Source: Penelope pileata (Eukaryota; Chordata; Aves; Galliformes; Cracidae). From it: a DNA stretch of 64,000 bases. A program made the position numbers and the translations under genes. Shown piece after piece: positions 1 through 13,100 of this stretch. Under the pieces are notes generated by a model, which had not been told where the DNA came from, did not search any database, and saw only the letters and a program-made list of their open reading frames with translations. Within the stretch, counting starts at the first letter, position 1. Each line of letters begins with the position of its first letter. Location of the stretch: NCBI GenBank assembly GCA_013396635.1, contig WBMW01005087.1, positions 1 through 64,000 on the forward strand, read 5' to 3'.

Positions 1-7
1 TCTAAGG

Positions 8-25
8 GTCCCTGTTCGGGCGCGA
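8..25 (-). other. Retroviral primer-binding site, tRNA-Lys type
   Basis: On the minus strand these 18 bases match the primer site complementary to the 3' end of tRNA-Lys(UUU) at 17 of 18 positions. The single mismatch is the second base (C for G). It starts two bases after the terminal CA of the LTR, the normal spacing. A Lys primer would point to a betaretrovirus/ERV-K-like lineage rather than the Trp-primed avian alpharetroviruses; that is inference from this site alone. Confidence 0.6.
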
Positions 26-27
26 AT

Positions 28-270
28 TGTCGCCGCGCGCGCACTAGTAATACATAGGCCTCTAGTTGCGGTACAAGCTTTCTCTTTTTTATTGCTAAGA
101 TTAACACCTTTTATACTGTTACGAAAATACTGCAGATTCCACTAAAAGTTTAAATCGGTAACATAGCATTAGGTAATGTAGTCACAAGGCGGCACAGTAT
201 GTCTTACACAGTTTCCTTGTTAGTACCATAGACAGTCAGTCCATTCTTAGAACAGCACAGTTAGCAGACA
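28..270 (-). mobile_element. Endogenous retrovirus 5' LTR, left window edge
   Basis: Read on the minus strand, a TATA box (TATAAAA, 115-109) is followed by a poly(A) signal (AATAAA, 93-88), then a CG-rich U5-like end finishing in CA at 29-28. A primer-binding site follows two bases later. That order, LTR-CA-spacer-PBS, is the edge of a provirus whose coding interior lies left of base 1. The outer end is placed at 270 because the minus-strand start TGTCTGC mirrors the terminal GCGACA; this boundary is a guess and the LTR could be longer. The short TATA-to-AATAAA distance is like that of avian alpharetroviral LTRs, which have a very short R. No retroviral coding sequence is visible here. Confidence 0.6.
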
Positions 271-3200
271 GCCATGTTTCACTTCTCCTTTGCTCTTGTT
301 TACTTCATCCATGGTCTGGTCACAAGCTTCAGGGTGTTCTTCTCCCAAGGCTTTTCTGCCCAGGGCCGTGTCTTGATCGAGCCCCCAGACCCCCACAGAG
401 ATCTAGGTCTTGCTTCCTTATTCTCCTCATCCTCCACATCTAACAACTTGCAACTGATTATAAGCTGAAAGGGACACTTTGGCCATAGCCTTAAAATAAG
501 ATAGGGTTGAGCAGTGTGTGAAGGCGAAGTAGGAAGCAGCTGTTGCTGCAGAGGGGCCGTGGGGCTCAGCTCAGCCCAGTGAGGAGTCTAGGGGTGTGGA
601 AGGGGATGGAGAAGATGCTGGTGACTGGGGTGGGTGTGCTTCCGATCACCGTGCATGAGGAAACAAACTCACCCCTCCACCATGCAAAAAAGTTACAAGT
701 CCTTGATAACCTGTGATGCCACGTTTATGTTTATCACAGGCTCCTCTCAGCTGCTACAGAAGTGTCCTTTCTTGGAAACAGGCTGTTTCTTCCGATCTTT
801 CCCCTGCGAATAGGAGTCTTGCAGCAACATGAGGCCCATGTTGCTGATATGGGCCCAGCAGCCAAACAACTATCAGGTCTCCATGCTGACAGCCTGAATG
901 ATACCACCTAGCTGATAGGGCGCAGCCCAAGGGCCCATGAGTCAGCACCCTTAGGTCACGGAGAGGTAACATCAAGCTTGGCACTGGCTGATCACTGCTT
1001 GGTTCCTCCTGGGAAAGAAGTGCTTATAGAGCTGTCACAGTGGGTTGGCTGGAGGGACAGCAAAGCCAAGACTGGCAGCCAGACCTGTGCTGTTGTCCAG
1101 TGACACTTTAGCTGGCCCTTAACCAAGGGCTATGACGACATATGCAAATGAGAAGTGGTGCAATTGGGGCTGTCAGCAGTCCTGAGCAAGGCTCTCTAAG
1201 CTCCTTATGCAGCTTGGGGAGCTGGAGGCCTCTGGTATCTTCCGCATTTGCATGAGCCTGACTTTCCTCAGGATCCCCAGCTCCCTCAGGTCAGACCTGC
1301 CTGGCACAGTGTGCAACAGGTTGCTTGTGGAGCACTGCCTTGAGCTCCACAACAGCTCCACAACAGCTCCTCTTCTCCTTAGTACACTCCCATCGGTTTG
1401 GGCCCATGAGTCTTCACTCATGAGTTGTGGTTGGCTCAACTACCGGTTCCCCCAGCTGCTGGATTTAATGGCAGTGTGGGAGCTGACAGGGTAGCATTTG
1501 CCATCAGATTTCCTTACTCTGTTTTTGTGTGTGCAGTGATGACCCACAGTGGGTGTGTCTCTATAGGACACACCTCTCTAAAGGCTTTTTTGCTGAAATT
1601 TATCTGGCTTCTAAAAGAATACTTTAACCTTCTATTGCATGTGTACTTCAAAATATCAGGCAGTTTAAATGTAGTTTTTCTAACAAATCAAAATAGAAAC
1701 AGTTAATATCACCAAGCATAAATGTGCGTACTAGCAACAGCAAGGTGACTCATCAGTTTATGCTATTTAATCCTATCCCAATAAGCCTGCACATTAGATA
1801 TGACAATAAAGATAAGTAGAAAATAAGCCAGGACTCCAGGGTCTCTCCATTCACTCTGAGAGCCTGGGAACTTTCCAAGACCACCCTAACAGACGAGTAC
1901 TTGCCAGTGAGACCAGTCACCTGGCTGAGCCCCCCTGCATGTACGCAACCTCATCTCTTTTATCCTTGCTTGCTTTTTTGTCCCTCTTCATCTCTTTGTT
2001 GCATATATGTTTACCCCTTGAAGCTACCAACCATCAGGGTAGGAGCTAGGGCAGTAGCAGTCACCTTGCAGACATGCCTACAAGCTCTTCAAAGGGCACA
2101 GCTCTGCTGGCAGCAATGTTATCATTACCTCTAAAAGTTGTAGTTCTGGCACAAAATATCCTTGGGCAATAATGTGCTGTGAAAAGGATCAGATGAGGTC
2201 AAGGAACTTTATAATCTGACATGCTGTAAAAAAATATGACTGCACAAGTCGTTGACCTTCTTCACAGTATACCTAAATACTGGTGTAACCACTACGGGTA
2301 GCAAAGTTCTGAAATCAGGGTTGTTAAATCATGTTACATAATTAGTATTGATCTATGGAACAATGAAGGGGGGGCTTCTCTGCCTACTTGCAAAAGTCCA
2401 GGCACTGCAAGAAAGTGTACCAAGCAGAGAGGCTGCTGTTGGAAATCCAAAGTAACGCAATGCCCACATGGATGAAGTGGTTTTGGCTAAGTCACATCAC
2501 CAGACAGCTGGGAACATCGCAGGGTATGCCAATTGGCAGTGACTAGAGCTTAACATAGTCTTACTGTGCTGTGGTCAGCCCTATGCCCTCCCTGCACCCA
2601 AATGTTTCATTGAAAGAGTAACTTAGGTTGAGGTTCCTAAACATCTAAGCACTAAGCTGCTCTAATTTCCCAATCAGTCTGAACACTCGCACTATATTTA
2701 ACATTTTGAAGGCTGTCTCCATTGAATAGTCACTGATCATAAATTTAAAAGAGGCATTTAAACTATAGCATCAAAATAAGTACAGATGTAATTCCTTGCA
2801 ATTTTGCAATATGGGAAACAAAGGATGGACACGATTATCCCAACAGAACAGTGGGGTTCAGATCATTGTGGAAATATGGAAAAGAAGCTGAAGATGTGGA
2901 AGGAACTAGGTAGCTTGCCTATAGCAGTGGATTTCTTGGCTGAAATTCTGTATTGGAAATCAGTCTTGCATGCTTTGGACCAGCAGCTGTTTGATCTTCT
3001 GCACTGAAATAGTCTTGGAAGAATGCATTTCTTCATCACTGTTGCAGAGTCTGTGTACAAATCTTACATAGATGAACAGGGACAATCATTATGGGCATAC
3101 ATTTCTACTAATTTCAGGTGTCTGGTGCATTTGGTAGAGAATTAGAGCAACAAAACCTAATGACTGGCAATGTCACTTTTACCTCTCCATTCATTAATCA

Positions 3201-6062
3201 AAATGACAAGATTATATTGCACGGCTTTAGGTCAAGTAACAAACACATTTTATTTCACCGCATATTTTCCACAAATGTCACTATTTCTCTTAGTACTACA
3301 GTCTGATATGCATTTGGAGGGGATCAGTGTTGTGACTGCCCTCAGTAGAGAGATCTGTAATTAAAGGAGATGCACATGCTACTGTTTTTTATCAAAGCAA
3401 AAAGAGAACAGTGAGCCTGAAGTGGAGGTGGCAGGGTAGAAGCAGCTTAATTTGTTTGTGTTATTTAAGACAATGGAAAGAAGTCACTCACTAGGACAAT
3501 GATACAGGCGGGAGAAGGTAAGTCTGATACAGAGGCAGAAGGACTGAAGCAGCCCATGAGTGGTGTCGACCTACTGAGATGTTTTTTCCTCAAACTCCAA
3601 ATTTAAGATTTCTCTCCTGCTAGCTGGTCTCTGTGAAAGCTGCTGATAAAATTTGTGCAGTGCCAGAGAACAGGACAAAGACAATGTGCTGTAGGGAGAA
3701 GTTCTTCAGAGCCTGTGGCAGCGATCTGTGCAACAGACGCAGAAATATTTCAGTATTAGCTTGTCGTGCCTATGTTCACCTGGCTCAAAATGCGTCAGTT
3801 GTAGTCTATATTCTGTGTTGTAACACAGACAAAAGAGACAGTGAAATTTGGAGGGAGGATTTGGTATTGGTGTTCTTTGAACTCATGCCCTCTCTTTGTT
3901 ACACTAACTCAGAAAACAGAAGCCTGCACGCAATCCTGCAAGGTGCTGAGTACTCTCTTTTTCCTTACATCACTGCAATTCAAGATAGGTAGCGCACCCT
4001 TTCAGGGATGGGCCTTATTTTCCAACTACAGGCAAGATTTGATAAGGAGCACCAGTCTCCCCTTCATTTGTGTTATGGGTGCTGAAAACAGAAGCTAGAA
4101 TAAGAAGCAATTTAGATGAAGTAAAGGAATTGGAATGTGCCATGCTACCGTATTGCTTCTGTTTTACACCTTGGTCATTTCATTTGTGAACAATTAACCA
4201 GGCTCCAAGTGATTAGATTGGGCAAAAGTGCTGACTCAGAGCTTAATAGGAATATATGAAGAAATGAAAGGGAAAAGGCATGGTAAACAGGCAATGTATT
4301 TTACAGTGAACTTATTTTTGCTAGGTCACAGTTCTCTTAATCTGCACTAAATGCACATGAACAATGACTGCAAAATAAACCTTAGAAAGTTAGAAAGTTC
4401 AGACTAGTGCACATAAACAGGATTCATTATGCCTCCAAACATATTTTGTGCACTGAAGTACCCAAAGTGAAATCTGTTGAGAGAGGATATATTTTTGACA
4501 ATTTAGACCATAACATATGAAGCAGTGGTAACTTAGGTCTTCCGATCTGGGAGCAAGAGAAAAATGTTGAGCCTATCACCACTGAGAGATCCCCCAAATT
4601 CCGCCCAAGCACCAGTGTCCATGTGTTCCTTGTGCACTCTGTTTTCCCAATAGAAAGGGCTGAGATATTACGCGGAGGCCCTTCTTCCTCAGAAATAGGA
4701 GCACATCTTCTAGGCAGCTAGCCAGAGATGTCCCAACAATTGGCTCACTTGATCACCTCCTGAAAGATTCTCCTGTCTCCTCTCATCACTAGTGATAGGA
4801 AACGTCTCTAGAGCATACCTGCCATGATTTTGATCCTTGCCTGGCCCTACATTACTGAGTTTACTGATGACAAAGGGCACATTTCACAGGCTGTAGCTGG
4901 TTAAGAGTAGCTTCACAGGCAACACAGGTGAGAATATCTAGGCTTCTTGACTTGCCTTCTTGCCTTCCCATCTCTTTGACTGGTAGGCTGGCAACACTGC
5001 AAAGAAAGAAAAACAAATCACTTGTATTATGTTGTTTTGTTTCATTTTCCTAGGGATTTAATTAGAAACAAGCATGTGCTGAAAGCAGTGACTTTCCTTA
5101 CTCCTTGTCTGTAATTTCAATGGGTCAAGTGTTTCTTGGAAGGACATCTCCATCACCTCTGTCTTACCCTGGGCCATGGGAGATACATCTGACAGTCAGC
5201 TGCTATGACTCAATGCAAATTGTTATTTATGATAAAGCAAGAACCAGGAAATTTCTGAAGGACTGCTTTTTTTCGGAAGACAAGATTTGCATACAGATTC
5301 TAAAATCAAGTTGAATGCATTGACGGACCTCAGTAGGATATCTTGTAGGAGGTTTTCAATAGGAATAGTGAAGCCACTGAATGGCTGAGGAAAAGAACAT
5401 AAAGATGAGTGAAGCTCAGTTTGCAAATGTTTTTCTTATCCAATGAAATTTTTGAGAATTAAGGAAAAAAGCCAACAAAAACACAACAAAATTCCAGTGA
5501 AAAATCAAAGATTGCAGGTCCTGGAATCACATCATCTGGAAAAAAAAAATTATGGCAATGAAAATGAAAATTGAAATATTCATCATTCAAAAATATTTTT
5601 ATTCAAACAGGAGCTATTCATTCACATTTCTTAAGGTCATTTTGATCAAACATGGAGCTCTCACATTTAAATACATTAATGGTGACTTCTACAGATTCAG
5701 ACTTTTTCAAATAATACATTTTGTAAGGGGCAGTGAATTGAGAACTACATCTTTCCTGCAAGTGACTTTTATTTTAATGAATCCGCATTTTCTGTAGAAA
5801 GATTTTAAACTTTTCAACCACTTCTAGTCATAAAACATGAAGGATACAACCCTCTCCGGTTACAGATTTGACAGCTTGGAAAATGATTGTGCTTCAGAAA
5901 TATCTGTTTTTAAGATGCCTCAGGCTGAAATTCTGAAATCTTCAGAAAACTCTTTCCGTCCAACTTACACTTTTGAAAATTCAGGCCACTGTACATTTGA
6001 TGAAACGAAAACCAAAACATTTCATTCACATAAAACAAGACATTGCTTCCAATGTAGTACGT
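271..6062. other. Unrecognised intergenic DNA
   Basis: No exon, RNA gene or repeat family was recognised in these 5.8 kb. The open frames are short (under 120 codons), lack family resemblance and are not flanked by convincing splice signals. The tract is AT-leaning with normal complexity. By human synteny (ST8SIA1 next to CMAS) part of it could be 3'UTR or flank of ST8SIA1, but no ST8SIA1 coding sequence is seen. Confidence 0.5.
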
Positions 6063-6603
6063 AGGCTGCTCTGAAAGTAGTACCTCCTATTTATTTTCCA
6101 CGGAAATACGAAGAGCACAATAAAACTATTTGATAGAGCAAATTCTCAGCTACAAAATGCTCTTTTTCAACATAGTTACCACCATTAGCTGTGCATTTTT
6201 GCCAGTGCTGAACAAGAGCCTGCATGCCACGCTCATAAAAATCTGCACCAGCGGAGATGCCCTGCTGCTGCTGTCGCCACTGCTGGAACGCACCACCCAC
6301 CGCCTCACTGTGCTCACATCCACTGCTTGGTCTCCGAAAACATTCAGCAAGTGTCGATGAATGCCAGTGGGTGCCATTTTTTCTGCATGGAGGAATTCAA
6401 TTTCACCCCTTTGCTTCATCCACGCTTCCATGTCAGACACCATCGTGTCAGAGTGCCCCTCTGCTGCCATCTGTCACACGGCAACAAAATGGAACAGGAT
6501 ATTGGTGGGAAGGTTCAAACTCTGCTGCCATCCCACCAACATTCACTTCTGATGTTGTGGGAAAACAGAACAAAATAGGAGGCATTGCTTTTGGAGCAGC
6601 CCT
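6063..6603 (-). mobile_element. Internally deleted mariner (Galluhop-type) DNA transposon
   Basis: The two ends are inverted copies: 6064-6098 begins GGCTGCTCTGAAAGTAGTAC and the reverse complement of the right end begins GGCTGCTCCAAAAGCAATGC, followed on both sides by CCTCCTATTT. The minus strand encodes the N-terminal helix-turn-helix of a mariner transposase (about 6435-6275: GIHRHLLNVFGD, STVRRWV). In a second frame it encodes a C-terminal piece near 6240-6130 (FYERGMQALVQ). The middle, which would carry the DDD/D catalytic domain, is missing: the element is about 540 bp against about 1.2-1.3 kb for complete members. It is therefore a dead, non-autonomous copy. A clean TA target duplication is not preserved on the right. 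Confidence 0.85.
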
Positions 6604-6863
6604 TGTGCAACTTGTTGAGTAATCATATTAAAGCCTATTTTATGGCACCGTATAATGGTCAATCTTGACATTTCCCACAATTAATATAATTTGACTATCA
6701 CTCCTTTTCTTTATCTGGAAGCTAGTAAATGACAAACAACACACATTTTTGATGACTCCGCATTTCAGTTATTTGTCAAATATTACCTCTAATATTTCAG
6801 TTGCCTTTAGTGGCTAACTTGAAAAATCGATATCTGAGAGGGACTCCATGATGCAAAGTACAG

Positions 6864-6870
6864 TATATAA
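6864..6870 (+). promoter_or_regulatory. TATA box of the sulfotransferase gene
   Basis: TATATAA lies 124 bases before the coding start, in the sense orientation. A start site about 30 bases downstream would fall near 6895-6900, giving a 5'UTR of roughly 95-100 bases. An AG at 6971-6972 following a T-rich stretch could also be a 3' splice site, so an upstream non-coding exon is possible. A sharp TATA promoter without a CpG island would suit tissue-restricted expression, as in many hepatic or intestinal SULT genes (inference). Confidence 0.55.
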
Positions 6871-6993
6871 GCATGAGGTTTGTACTGCTGGTCTCAGTTT
6901 ATTACTTCGAACCATCTGACGTAGAGGTTACTCTTAAACCCTCTCGTCATTTCACTGCTATCTGATTTGCAGGAATTGAAGGCTTAAGCAAAC

Positions 6994-7138
6994 ATGTCCA
7001 ACCCCAGCCAGGCAGAACTCATTCACAAGTTTAAGGGGATTTCCTTCACCACAAGGTCTTCGCCAGAACTTCTAAATTCCTTGGATGCTTTTGATGCTCG
7101 GGAAGATGATGTCCTTTTGGTTTCCTACCCCAAATCTG
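6994..7138 (+). CDS. SULT exon 1 (coding part)
   Basis: Encodes residues 1-48 plus the first base of Gly49, ending in the PAPS loop SYPKSG. The donor GTAAGT begins at 7139, and intron phase is 1. The intron to 7965 is AT-rich with no recognised element. Confidence 0.85.
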
Positions 7139-10100
7139 GTAAGTTCCACTTTTAGATGTTAATTGCAAGATGTGTAAACTGTTTCACGTTCTCTGCTTAA
7201 CTTATTTATGAAATGTCTGTGTAAAAGAAGCAGCGAAACATGTTAGAATACATGGGTATGTTATTCTTTCAGTAAGTGCTAAAATAAATTTAAAAAAAGC
7301 AAGTCATCTAAAATAATCTATAATAATAACGTTCTTTAATTGAAAATATTCTCTGGTGTTTTATTTATTGGGAAGCAAATAGCTCGTTGTTTCTTGTAAA
7401 ATCTATACTTGAAGAATTTTCCTGAGAACTTTCTACATTCAATTATGAGCAAGTGAAGAGACGTATTAATTTATTTGTATGGCACTTGTCTTATTCGTTT
7501 CTTCTTCTCTCTCACCCTGGCTCACACACAGAAATACACAACAAGGTGGAAGCTCAATCTCTTATTTTCCAAATAAATAGATCCAGTTTACTATAAGGAA
7601 AACAAGCAAACAGACAAATACAAAACAGATTATTTTAAAATAAACAATAAAAATAATATAACCACCTCAGCTAGCAAGCAGTCTGAATTTTATACAGTTT
7701 ATCTGATGAGTTTGTTTTGATGCAAATATGAATACTTTTCACTGAGTTACATTATAATTCAACTACAGTCCTGATTTTGCCAGCATTTATACATCTAGAT
7801 GGAAGTACTCAATTATGTAAAGTTTCTTGAATCTTGAGGTTTAGAAATATAATTTGTGCACTAGGAAGCTGTTTCCATACGCAAACTGCATGTTCCGTAT
7901 ATTTTCTCATTAACAAACCTTCCTTCTTCTCTTTCTTTTTTTTCCTTAAAAATAATCTTCTGAAGGCACTCACTGGCTTGCAGGAGTTATAACAAAGCTT
8001 TACAATACTCCAGTTACATTAACATCTCCCATTGAATTTGGAGACATTTCCCATCTGGAGGAACTGAGCCAGCTCTCATCCAAGAGAATCATCCCAACGC
8101 ACTTAGACTACAACATGTTGCCTCCAAATTTTAAGAATAAAAAATGCAAGGTAAGTGAAAAAGTTATGAAAGCAGTATGATATACTAAGCGTCTATTAGG
8201 CATCTATTTTATCAAGTTGATCCTTAAACACTTTAAAATGACTTACAGTTTCCAGAAGTGGTTTGCTGTGAATTTTGGAGACACAGCTACCACGCAGTTG
8301 AGCAGAGTCTGCATGAGCAGAGTTTTGGGCCAAGGACTGGATTCTGCTCCTGTTTCACTGCTTCCATTGGGTGACCTGTACACCAGGCATCACACAAAAC
8401 ACGACATCAGCATCTTTCAATCAGAAATATATTATTAGGGATTGGAGAGCATGCTGTGTGCCACATGGCTCCATTTTCTAGTGGCTGGAGCATTTGCTTA
8501 GAAAACAGTTTTCTGGGGTATTTATGGGTTCTGAGGGTGAAGACAACCTGCTCGTCCTACTGAAGCTTTTTGAAGACCCTATAATGAAATATTGGGCAAA
8601 CAGAGGTGAATTCAAATGTGGGAGAAGGATTCAGATCAGTTTCAGGGTCCTTCCATGCTGATACGAGAGGTTTGTAAAAATCAGCTCTGGGCCTCAGATT
8701 TCGTATCAGTTCAAAGTTTCAGGGTTATTCAAGATTCAGGATTATTGGGACAAGGCTAATCTCAATGAAAGGCCAAAATTTACATTTTGCAGCTGTCCTG
8801 TGAATGTGAAGAAGTAAATGGTTTTATATGAGGTAGTTTAACTCAGGAGTTAAACCGAAAACAGCCTCTTTCATAAAGCATAAATATTACCCGTCTGTCC
8901 ACAAGATACTACTTGCTAGCCACTGCTTCCTTTAGCCTGAACAGGGACAAACACATTTCTATCTTAATGGCATGGTCACTGATGGAGGAATCCTACAGGA
9001 AACGGTTTTGACGCTGGAACTGCCTGTGAAAATGCCACACTTAGACACACAGCTCCCATAAAATAAAGGAAGAACATTATCATTAATAACCATATCACCT
9101 TTGTTCACAGATGATCTACATCAGCAGAAATCCAAAAGACACTGCAGTTTCTATGTATCACTACTACAGAGATAATCCAAACCTTCCCACTGTAGAGACC
9201 TGGACTGCTTTCCTTGAATTGTTCTTAGAAGGAGATGGTAAGGATAAATGTTGCTTTCTCTCTGCATCTTATATTAGTTTATCATGCATAGGAGTCCAGA
9301 AATATGAATTATTTGAAAACTCCTTGCTGAACTCCTAATTCATGTAGCCTTAGATTTATTATTTTTTCAAGACAAATTCTAACATTAAACTAAGAACAAA
9401 TAATAGGATGCTGTCTTCAGCCCTTCAAGGAGACATTTTGACAAGTGGCTGCATTATTTCAGCATACCTGCTCTTTGCAGGTTGCTGTTCTTTGCAGGTT
9501 GCTGTTCTTTGACATACCTGTTAAAAAACATTCTCACAGCCGGGTTGCTGACTTCAGCTCCTCCCACAAGCACTCTGAAAACCCCAGCAATCTGTTGATT
9601 GTGATGCAGATTTGCCTGTGTTAAAACACACCCAGTGTGAACCACAGTAATAGATCACTTCAGACTAACCACTGGTGTAGAAATCTCGATAGCAGAGGTA
9701 TCCCAAGCTCCTCCCAGGCAGGCACACGGGCAGCTGGGATCACTGCAGCCAGCTCCTGCCCAGGATGGTGGGGCTGACACTCTGTTTGAAGGGGCTCAGA
9801 GGGCAGTACACGGCTTAGCACCCTGCCAAAGGGCAAGTGGCACATGGGGACCTTGTCCCCAGGCCGCACAGAGCCGCGTTTACAGGCTTAGTGCCTCCTC
9901 TAATCTTGAAGATGGCCTTGGGTGGCCCTTCAGAGGGAGTCTAGACGCTTTTACAAGCACTCCTGAACACACTGCCTGATGTGTTGCCTTAGTCACAGGG
10001 TCCAAAGACCAAGGACATGAGTGAGATTTGTGTGAGTGGCAGTGGTGGCATGGAAGCTGACAACAGGACCATGTTCCAGCTATCCACTCCCATTTTTAGT

Positions 10101-13100
10101 GCTTTATTACTCCTTTGAGGATATATGTTCCTGCTATACAACCACAGTGATGATAACAGCAACCACGATATACGAGCTTGAAAAATTTGAAAGCAAAGTG
10201 CCGGTGCAGTCATTGTGAGCTTCCATCAAAGCTCCAAAAGTCAGTCTGTATTTTCTGCTGGTTTGTATATCCTGTGTTCCTTGTTCAGGGCACATGCTTC
10301 GGCAATGTGAAGGATCTTGGCTTTTTTAGTAACACCTCTGAACATCAATTAGTGAGAAAAGAAGATTGTATCAAAATGTAAAAGCATCTCCCATTTGTCT
10401 GTAAATTCATAGCCTTCTATGGTTTTCTGCATGCTTATGCATGGCATAAAAAGATAACTCTGTTGGTTACAACATAAATTTATGTAAGAGGTGATATGAG
10501 GAGAGAGGCTGTAATTTTTGCTCTTAATAGAAACCTATGAAGACTGTGCTGCTTGGCTCAGATCCTGCAGTACACTTGCAGAGTTCCTCTCAGCTGAGAA
10601 CAAAGGTGAGGACACCCACAAACAACTGATGCTGCCACTAGAATCTCCAGAACTGTTTGCTGTGCCCCCAAAGCCAAAAGGGTCACTGACTTCCAGGTAT
10701 TGGAGGCAAGATGGCTCACCCCTATAGCATGAACCCACAGAGTAACAACTCAAGGACAGCAGAGACAATAGTGATCTTCCAGTCTAAGAGTTTACAGGAC
10801 CCAAAAGTCATTGTTCTTTTTTAAAAAAACAAAAAGGGCAAACTTGGGTTCTTTGGATACTTGCCTTGATAAATAGGCTCTCACCCTGCTAGAAACAGAA
10901 AAAAAAAGGCAGCAGAAACTCCAAGTCTATGTGTAGACTGTAGGACTCTGGAGATGTGCCTGTTTTTTCGGCCTGGGCACTTGCACAGATGTGGGCTGGG
11001 GGGAAGGAGATGCATTTGTTGGAGATGTTCCTGGTGAAGCTGAGCAGGTTTTAATTGCACACTGTGGCACACCCATGCCCTGCAGTTAGGGCTTTTCCTG
11101 TAGCAGGTGGCTACGGGCTGGAGCATTCAGCAAAATACCTAAATACATCTCGATGTTTGCAATCAAAATGATGCTCTTTACAACATTACAGTATTATACT
11201 TCTCCAGTACCACTCCAGTACCAGTATAAAGCAAGGTCACAGTTCTGGAGAAGGCTGGCTGTGATTGCTCTGTCCATGACTTCACATTGCCCTGGAGGAG
11301 GCTTTCAACTCACCTGTCAATGTAGTCAGTCTTCTCTTTCAACCAGAAGGGTCAGAATTGCTTTTTTTTTTTTTTTGAAATAAAGCTGAAATTTAGCTGT
11401 CTTCCCGTTATTCAGCAAAAGGAGCATTCAGACAAAGCAAGTACTATGAGTCAGTTATAAAACCATAAGTTACCTGCGTGGTTGGCTGAATGATGTATTT
11501 TATAATACATTCCTTTTTTTAATCAACTCTTCCTTGACTTTTTAAAACACACAAATTTCTCCTCTGCTTGAACAAAATAGAACTAGCAATAGAATGCTCC
11601 ATTTAACAGACTCCTAACTTTATTTCCTAGTGTAATTTTTATAATATATTTATTTCCTAGTTTATTTTCCTAGTTTTTCTAACTTTGACCACAGACCTGC
11701 AAAAATTTGCTCAGATGTTTAGATCTTTCTGTGCCCACACATTTTCCTTCACTACTGGCCTGTCCCTAGGTTTGGAGCCTGTCCCTACTACGGAATCATT
11801 TCTTAGAATACGATCTGCCTCTCTGATACAAAATATATACATACATATATATTCCAATGGGAATTGTGACTTCTTTAGACTGTACATTTGAATCACTTCT
11901 TCACAAAAAGAATTTAATCAGATTTAGAGGAACATGGGGTACATACCAAGATGGAATCATTCCCCTACATGTGTGAGATACAGAGTTATTTATGAATCAA
12001 GTCAATGTGGATCTATATGGGTTTTCTTTTCAGTTGTCTGTGGACCTTGGTTCGATCATTTCCTAAGTTGGGAAGAACATAAAAATGACAAAAACATCCT
12101 GTTTTTGTTCTATGAAGACATGAAAAAGGTAAATATTTTCTCTGTTCGTATTTCAGAATGCATAGCTTGTAAATTGACATAATTAAAATATCAAGGAGCA
12201 AATTCTAATGAAAATAATAATTTCCACATCAAGTGAAAGTCGGATAATAATTTCAGCAATGTAAAAACTTCTTTCTTCTTGTATCTCAGAATCTCCCTAA
12301 GATTGTGAAGGAAATCAGCATATTCCTGGATATAAACATCAGTGATGATGATATCGAAGACATCTGCAAGAAGTCATCCTTCTCAGAGATGAAAAATGAT
12401 GTAGAAAAAGAAAACAGTGACCCCAGTCACACTGTCTGTGCCCTGACATCCAACAGGAAGCTAATTTTCAGAAAAGGTAAGTTCATTGTCCTGACTTGAT
12501 ACAGAAGCACCAACTGGGACCTATCCAGAGGCAGGAGCCCAGATGGCTCTGATGACATTTTGAGTCAGACCCAGGAAGCAGCGACAGGATTCTCCAATTT
12601 GAAGCCCTCTTAAAAAATACTTTCTAAGTTCTCTGGTTGCAAATGCACGCTCATGCTAGAGAAATATGGAGGGAGGGAGGGGTCTTAAGAATCTAACTAA
12701 TGATGCTCCATATGAACTTTGGAGCTGAAAGGAAAGGTTCACAAAGCATTGCTGTTTATCGGCCTTTTTTGTACCTGAAAGTTTACCCTCAGTCTCTCAC
12801 AAGCCCCTACATGTCTCCTCTTGAATCACCGGTGAAGGTCACTTGGTTTGCCAGAATGGAAAAGACACATTCCTTTGGAAGGAGTCTGCTGGTAGCCTTT
12901 ATCCTCTGCACTCCCTGTTATCTTACTGAAATGTTCCCAAAAAAGAAATATGCTGACAATGACAACAAAAGAATGAATGACTCAAACCATCTTGTGACCT
13001 AACAGGCCGCCTTAAGGCCTTGGCCAAATTGGAACTGCAGTAAAATCTTCAACAGCGCTTAGCTCATATGTGACTTAAAAATATGTGGAGGAGCTGTTTT

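Noticed and set aside
3633..3992. 119-codon frame with CC...CGSDLCN, recalling the end of a Ly6/uPAR domain
   Set aside because: Only the tail pattern resembles Ly6; the remaining cysteines, a signal peptide and splice borders are missing. Likely chance.
6971..6993. AG after a T-rich stretch just before the SULT start, as if a 3' splice site
   Set aside because: Cannot be told apart from continuous 5'UTR; mentioned only as an alternative in the promoter entry.
9469..9520. Short tandem copy of TGCTGTTCTTTGCAGGT in SULT intron 3
   Set aside because: Only about two to three copies of 17 bases; too small to be meaningful.
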